Positions 61,501-64,000 of a stretch of DNA of 64,000 nt are shown piece by piece (position 1 is the stretch's first letter; every line of letters begins with the position of its first letter). Both the position numbers and the translations under genes were made by a program. The notes under the pieces were generated by a model that saw nothing but the letters and a program-made list of their open reading frames with translations, was not told the DNA's origin and searched no databases. Origin of the DNA: Mucilaginibacter sp. UR6-1 (lineage in GTDB: Bacteria > Bacteroidota > Bacteroidia > Sphingobacteriales > Sphingobacteriaceae). The DNA lies in NCBI RefSeq assembly GCF_020880975.1, contig NZ_JAJIWP010000001.1, positions 248,001-312,000 of the forward strand, in the 5' to 3' direction.

Positions 61501-62021
61501 GCCTGCAAAATGAGTTCCGTTACAGGCAATTCAGTTTCAGCTTTCTTGTTGATGCGCAAACAGGCGCGGTTGGTTACTCATTAACCAGCGCTGTACTTAC
61601 CGAGCAGGGTAAAACAACTAATACAATGCCGGGTAGATATAACGGTATAATTGGCAATGGCGTGGTGCGTAACGCCGATGGTACCTACAGCCCTAATACC
61701 GTTATTGCCGAAAATATATCAACTTATTATAACGCGCATGGCGGTCGCGATAATGTGGAGGGTACAACCTACTCAACAGATTATTTAAAGTTGAGAGAAG
61801 CCCGTATTGACTATACCCTGCCTGTAAAATTTGCCAAAAAAATAGGCATGAGGCGAGCCGTTGTAGGGGTGTATGGCCGTGACCTGCTGATATTCAGCGA
61901 CTGGCCTGCATTTGATCCTGAATTTGGTACCCTTAGCGGTGCTGATATAAACCGTGGTTTTGAATTAGGCCAGTTGCCGTCAACACGCACCTTTGGTATG
62001 AACGTAACCTTAGCATTTTAA
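58599..62021 (+). CDS. SusC/RagA-family TonB-dependent receptor with STN domain
   Basis: The 1140-aa receptor has signal ending LPLHAQ, an STN domain (about 32-105, FNSKQVTISSIIDRLQSVYN) that contacts FecR, and a carboxypeptidase-like domain (about 110-195, VSGTVTSADDDLPLAGVTIS). The plug shows the SusC signatures DALSGKVAGLNLLRSNGGPT, EALIVIDGVVINN and ITVLKGANASALYGQRGANG. The barrel ends GMNVTLAF. It imports a ligand caught by the SusD partner encoded 11 bp downstream, and would signal through FecR to the sigma factor. Confidence 0.93.
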   Translation: MYRKFLQKKVRNYLCAILCCMFALPLHAQMRQLKFNSKQVTISSIIDRLQSVYNYKVSYDADVNTAGQINLSSTDITLGQLITEIEQQAGVGIRNIGGNLVFKKVDTFIVSGTVTSADDDLPLAGVTISNIAKKSLGSTNADGRFSIRITADAPVSFGMIGFDTYTTKFKSATANVKVKLITANTSLNEVVVTALGIKREEKALGYAATVIKGEDIANAPSNNWTDALSGKVAGLNLLRSNGGPTGSNKIILRGENNLTGENEALIVIDGVVINNGSGRATGYGSSSYLADETPVDFGSGLNDINPADIENITVLKGANASALYGQRGANGAIIITTKAGSARNKGVNVTVNSNFAMESINRWPDLQYEYGQGVDGANYYSFNASEDGASTRSTSSAWGPKFDGQAFYQYDPVTHTKATNRTPWVPYVNNIRDFFETGKTYTNSVTVDGGNDKTTARFSATNVKNSWIIPNTGYDRNTVALSINQKMSDKFQIAAKVNYTNKKSDNLPSVGYNNQSIMYWYMFWQPNADINWLKDYWLPGRENIQQSYPFSSFPDNPYLITQEMLNTMNRHGVTGNIQATYNFTKELSLMVRTSLDFGYDQRTQQRPWDTEKFRKGMYRTQNIFSQEVSADFLLRYAKKLNKDFEISATAGGSTLSNTYSRDELRADSLAYPGIYKLANTAGVLAAYPYKSKYSINSFYGLLTASYKDYLFIDMTARNDWNSVLATPNGTDNVSFFYPGVSMSFIPTEIFTFPKFVDYFKVRGSVSSTGSGSLIPYRTSYNYQPLPTYPGGALENPSSLANLNLRPLRTVSYEAGVEAKFFNNRLGFDLALYTADTRDQHLNSIPDRSTGVSTILVNAGRIRNKGIELAVNGTPFKVKNGFTWNINGTFTANRNEVLELLDSIPELTLQNGPGSRGAIIAKVGGSMGDFYGRGYERAPDGQIVYENGYPVLGTDLKYLGNTMPKFRASLQNEFRYRQFSFSFLVDAQTGAVGYSLTSAVLTEQGKTTNTMPGRYNGIIGNGVVRNADGTYSPNTVIAENISTYYNAHGGRDNVEGTTYSTDYLKLREARIDYTLPVKFAKKIGMRRAVVGVYGRDLLIFSDWPAFDPEFGTLSGADINRGFELGQLPSTRTFGMNVTLAF

Positions 62022-62032
62022 CATTACAGTAA

Positions 62033-63472
62033 ATGAAAAAGAAATATATTATTTGGGGAGTGGCGCTGTCATTATCATTATTCAGCGCATCGTGCACCCG
62101 TAACTTCCAGGAGATAAATACTGACCCTAACAGCAGCTCGTTCGCCCTGCCGCAATCATTATTAGCTCCTGCCATAACTGATGTGGTAAGCGCTAACATG
62201 AGCCGTAGCCAGCGTATTACCAATGAGCTGATGCAGATCACCGTAAATATGGGTGATACCGATGGTAAGATTTTTCGTTATGAAGTGCGTGCGGCCGAGG
62301 CTGATTATTTGTGGAACGCCTGGTATTTACAGCTTACCAACTTTAAGGATATATATACCGGCGGTAAGGATAACCTGAGCAATACGTATATGGCCATATC
62401 GCTCATCTGCCAGTCGTGGGTGTACTCAATGCTTACCGATACTTATGGCGATGTGCCGTACTTTCAATCAAACCGTGCCAAGGAGGGTTTGTTTTTGCCT
62501 AAGTTTGATACACAGCAGGCTATCTATGCTGATATTTTCGCTCGCCTTGAGGAAGCGAATGAATTGTTAAAAACAGGCACTAATGTTGTCAGCACCAGCG
62601 ATCCGATATTTGGCGGCAACGCTACATACTGGCGCAAGTTTGGTAACTCCCTTTACCTGCGTTTGCTGATGCGTGTATCGAATAAAGATCAGGCAGCTAT
62701 TGATAAAATAAAGGATATGGTAGATGTAAATGCTACCAATTATCCTATCATGACCAGTAATGCCGAGTCGGCTATATTAAAATGGAGCGGTACTGCACCC
62801 TATGTGTCGCCATTTTCAACCTGGAGGCCTGCTGATTGGTATACGCCTAAACTGGCAAGCTTTTTTGTGGACAATCTGAACGAATGGAGCGATCCGCGTA
62901 TAGGCAAGTGGGCTACGGTATTTGAGGGAGAATATGCCGGTATTCCGAGCGGTTACCCGGTAGGGCAGGTGCCTGTTGCAAAATCAACCCTGCCAACCGC
63001 CCTGCAAAAGGAACCATTGCTGGGTAATGTGCTTAATTATGCCGAAGTGCAGTTCATCCTTGCCGAAGCAGCGGCCAAAGGTTGGATCACCTCAAAACCT
63101 GCACAGCAATATTATCAGGAGGGTATAACCGGCGCTATCACCATGTGGGGGTATACCGTGCCGGCAAACTACATGAATTATTCGCTTATAAAGTGGGACG
63201 ATAGTTATACGCTCGATCAAAAAATGGAGCTGATACATAAGCAAAAATATTACGCGCTGTTTTTTACCGACATGCAATCGTGGTTTGAGTATCGCCGTAC
63301 AGGCCACCCTGTGTTACCAAAAGGTTCAGGCCTTGACAATGGTGGTGTAATGCCGGCCCGCTTAAACTACCCGGTTTATGTTCAGGCAGCAAACAGCGAG
63401 AATTATCGTGCAGCGGTTGCCGCTCAAGGTCAGGACGTTATCAGTACACAGGTTTGGTGGCAAAAACCATAA
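62033..63472 (+). CDS. SusD/RagB-family nutrient-binding lipoprotein (SusD-like 2)
   Basis: The 479-aa lipoprotein (lipobox FSASC near 21) starts with CTRNFQEINTDPNSSS, as in SusD-like_2 members. TPR-like helices include the block SWVYSMLTDTYGDVPYFQSN and the end has EVQFILAEAAAKGWITSKPA. It covers the SusC barrel as a lid and binds the substrate. SusD-like_2 proteins often lack sugar-binding aromatic clusters and occur with non-glycan systems, which fits the phosphoesterase gene here. Confidence 0.9.
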   Translation: MKKKYIIWGVALSLSLFSASCTRNFQEINTDPNSSSFALPQSLLAPAITDVVSANMSRSQRITNELMQITVNMGDTDGKIFRYEVRAAEADYLWNAWYLQLTNFKDIYTGGKDNLSNTYMAISLICQSWVYSMLTDTYGDVPYFQSNRAKEGLFLPKFDTQQAIYADIFARLEEANELLKTGTNVVSTSDPIFGGNATYWRKFGNSLYLRLLMRVSNKDQAAIDKIKDMVDVNATNYPIMTSNAESAILKWSGTAPYVSPFSTWRPADWYTPKLASFFVDNLNEWSDPRIGKWATVFEGEYAGIPSGYPVGQVPVAKSTLPTALQKEPLLGNVLNYAEVQFILAEAAAKGWITSKPAQQYYQEGITGAITMWGYTVPANYMNYSLIKWDDSYTLDQKMELIHKQKYYALFFTDMQSWFEYRRTGHPVLPKGSGLDNGGVMPARLNYPVYVQAANSENYRAAVAAQGQDVISTQVWWQKP

Positions 63473-63501
63473 TCAAAAAATACGATCAAATATCATACAC
63501 A

Positions 63502-64000
63502 ATGAAAGCTAAGATATTTTTATTAGTTACAATATTATCGGCGCTGGTTTTAAGCGCCTGTAAAAAACACGATTTTGCCGATGGCGAACTTAGTCCTGTC
63601 ATAGCGCTGGTTGATCTGCGTGCTATACATAAAGGTGCCGATGTTATGCTTAATAAAGATAACATGCTGGGCGCTTATCAAATTACAGGCAAGGTAATTT
63701 CTATGCCTGATTCAGGAAATGTTCCGCAGGGGGTTTTGATCTTGCAAAACAATCGCCGCAAGGCCATTCGTGGCATACAAATACCTATTGGCGATGCCGC
63801 TGGTACTTTCAAATCAGGTGATAGCATAGTGGTTAACGTTGAGGGTACAACACTAAAGAGAGTTAACGGTGCGCTACAATTAACAGGTGTAAGTCCGGCT
63901 AACATTACAACAATATCAACCGGGAATGAGGTGCAGGTGCAGCAGGTTTCAAGCTACTCAATTAAAACAAGGCCTGATGATTATGAAAGCACGCTGGTGA
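63502..64000 (+). CDS. DUF5689-type lipoprotein, 5' part (runs off window)
   Basis: 166 codons are visible. Lipobox LSAC near 20, then CKKHDFADGELSPVIALVDL, a typical start of DUF5689-like surface lipoproteins. The body has OB-fold-like strands: YQITGKVISMPDSGNVPQGV, SIVVNVEGTTLKRVNGALQL and VQVQQVSSYSIK. OB folds and this operon place suggest binding of nucleic-acid-like or phosphate ligands. Downstream genes in such operons are often nucleases or phosphoesterases, but they lie outside the window. Confidence 0.78.
   Translation, partial: MKAKIFLLVTILSALVLSACKKHDFADGELSPVIALVDLRAIHKGADVMLNKDNMLGAYQITGKVISMPDSGNVPQGVLILQNNRRKAIRGIQIPIGDAAGTFKSGDSIVVNVEGTTLKRVNGALQLTGVSPANITTISTGNEVQVQQVSSYSIKTRPDDYESTLV

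Noticed and set aside
1..64000. CRISPR array, insertion sequence, phage, tRNA or rRNA
   Set aside because: Looked for spaced repeats, transposase motifs (DDE, HUH), tRNA-like cloverleaf and rRNA stretches; none were seen by eye.

Overview
The window reads as chromosome of a member of the Bacteroidota, most probably Sphingobacteriaceae and close to Mucilaginibacter or Pedobacter. The basis is the type of gene content: SusC/SusD pairs, an ECF sigma/FecR pair with an STN-domain receptor, many lipoproteins with a Cys soon followed by Lys/Asp, HmuY-type haem proteins, futalosine-pathway MqnC, RRM proteins, and several TAnnTTTG (-7) boxes instead of sigma-70 hexamers. I see no rRNA, tRNA, CRISPR array, phage or insertion sequence. 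The genus is an inference.

Layout. 1-2.6 kb: the start of a lipoprotein gene running off the left edge, a secreted M14 carboxypeptidase and an RRM protein. 2.6-14.8 kb: a haem/iron uptake island. On the minus strand are a secreted HmuY-like protein, HmuT, HmuU and a fused HmuV-HmuS (ATPase plus haem-degrading domain). Divergently there is a TonB-dependent receptor, two HmuY lipoproteins, two related Ig-like lipoproteins, a remote HmuY-like lipoprotein and an AraC/PchR-type regulator. 14.8-18.2 kb: a GH9 gene between two ThuA-like genes. 18.3-25.1 kb: small acidic protein, ScpB, two secreted ferritin-like proteins, MqnC, a soluble double ABC ATPase and a DUF2383 protein. 25.1-29.8 kb: a three-gene operon of outer-membrane protein, PAP2/vanadium-haloperoxidase-like lipoprotein and FecA-like receptor.

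30.1-40.6 kb: a carbohydrate block with a cytosolic cellobiose/mannobiose 2-epimerase, GH97, CE2-like esterase, SGNH esterase, a second GH9, a secreted epimerase with a C-terminal FN3 domain, and a GH26 mannanase. Together these fit breakdown of acetylated galactoglucomannan, but no SusC/SusD pair is in the block. 40.9-49.0 kb: glgX, treZ and a fused treY-malQ, a complete glycogen-to-trehalose route. 49.1-55.2 kb: Gfo/Idh oxidoreductase, DMT exporter with a divergently controlled Lrp regulator, CotH-kinase lipoprotein, AI-2E-family permease and small proteins.

55.3-64.0 kb: an ECF sigma factor, a Tat-exported metallophosphoesterase, FecR, SusC, SusD and the start of a DUF5689 lipoprotein that runs off the right edge. 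The phosphoesterase gene lies between sigma and anti-sigma genes, and a 43-nt element occurs once before it and once before fecR. This is the most unusual arrangement in the window. Other notable points are the two protein fusions (HmuV-HmuS, TreY-MalQ), an internally duplicated PAP2-type protein whose first copy has lost catalytic residues, and an asymmetric double ABC ATPase.
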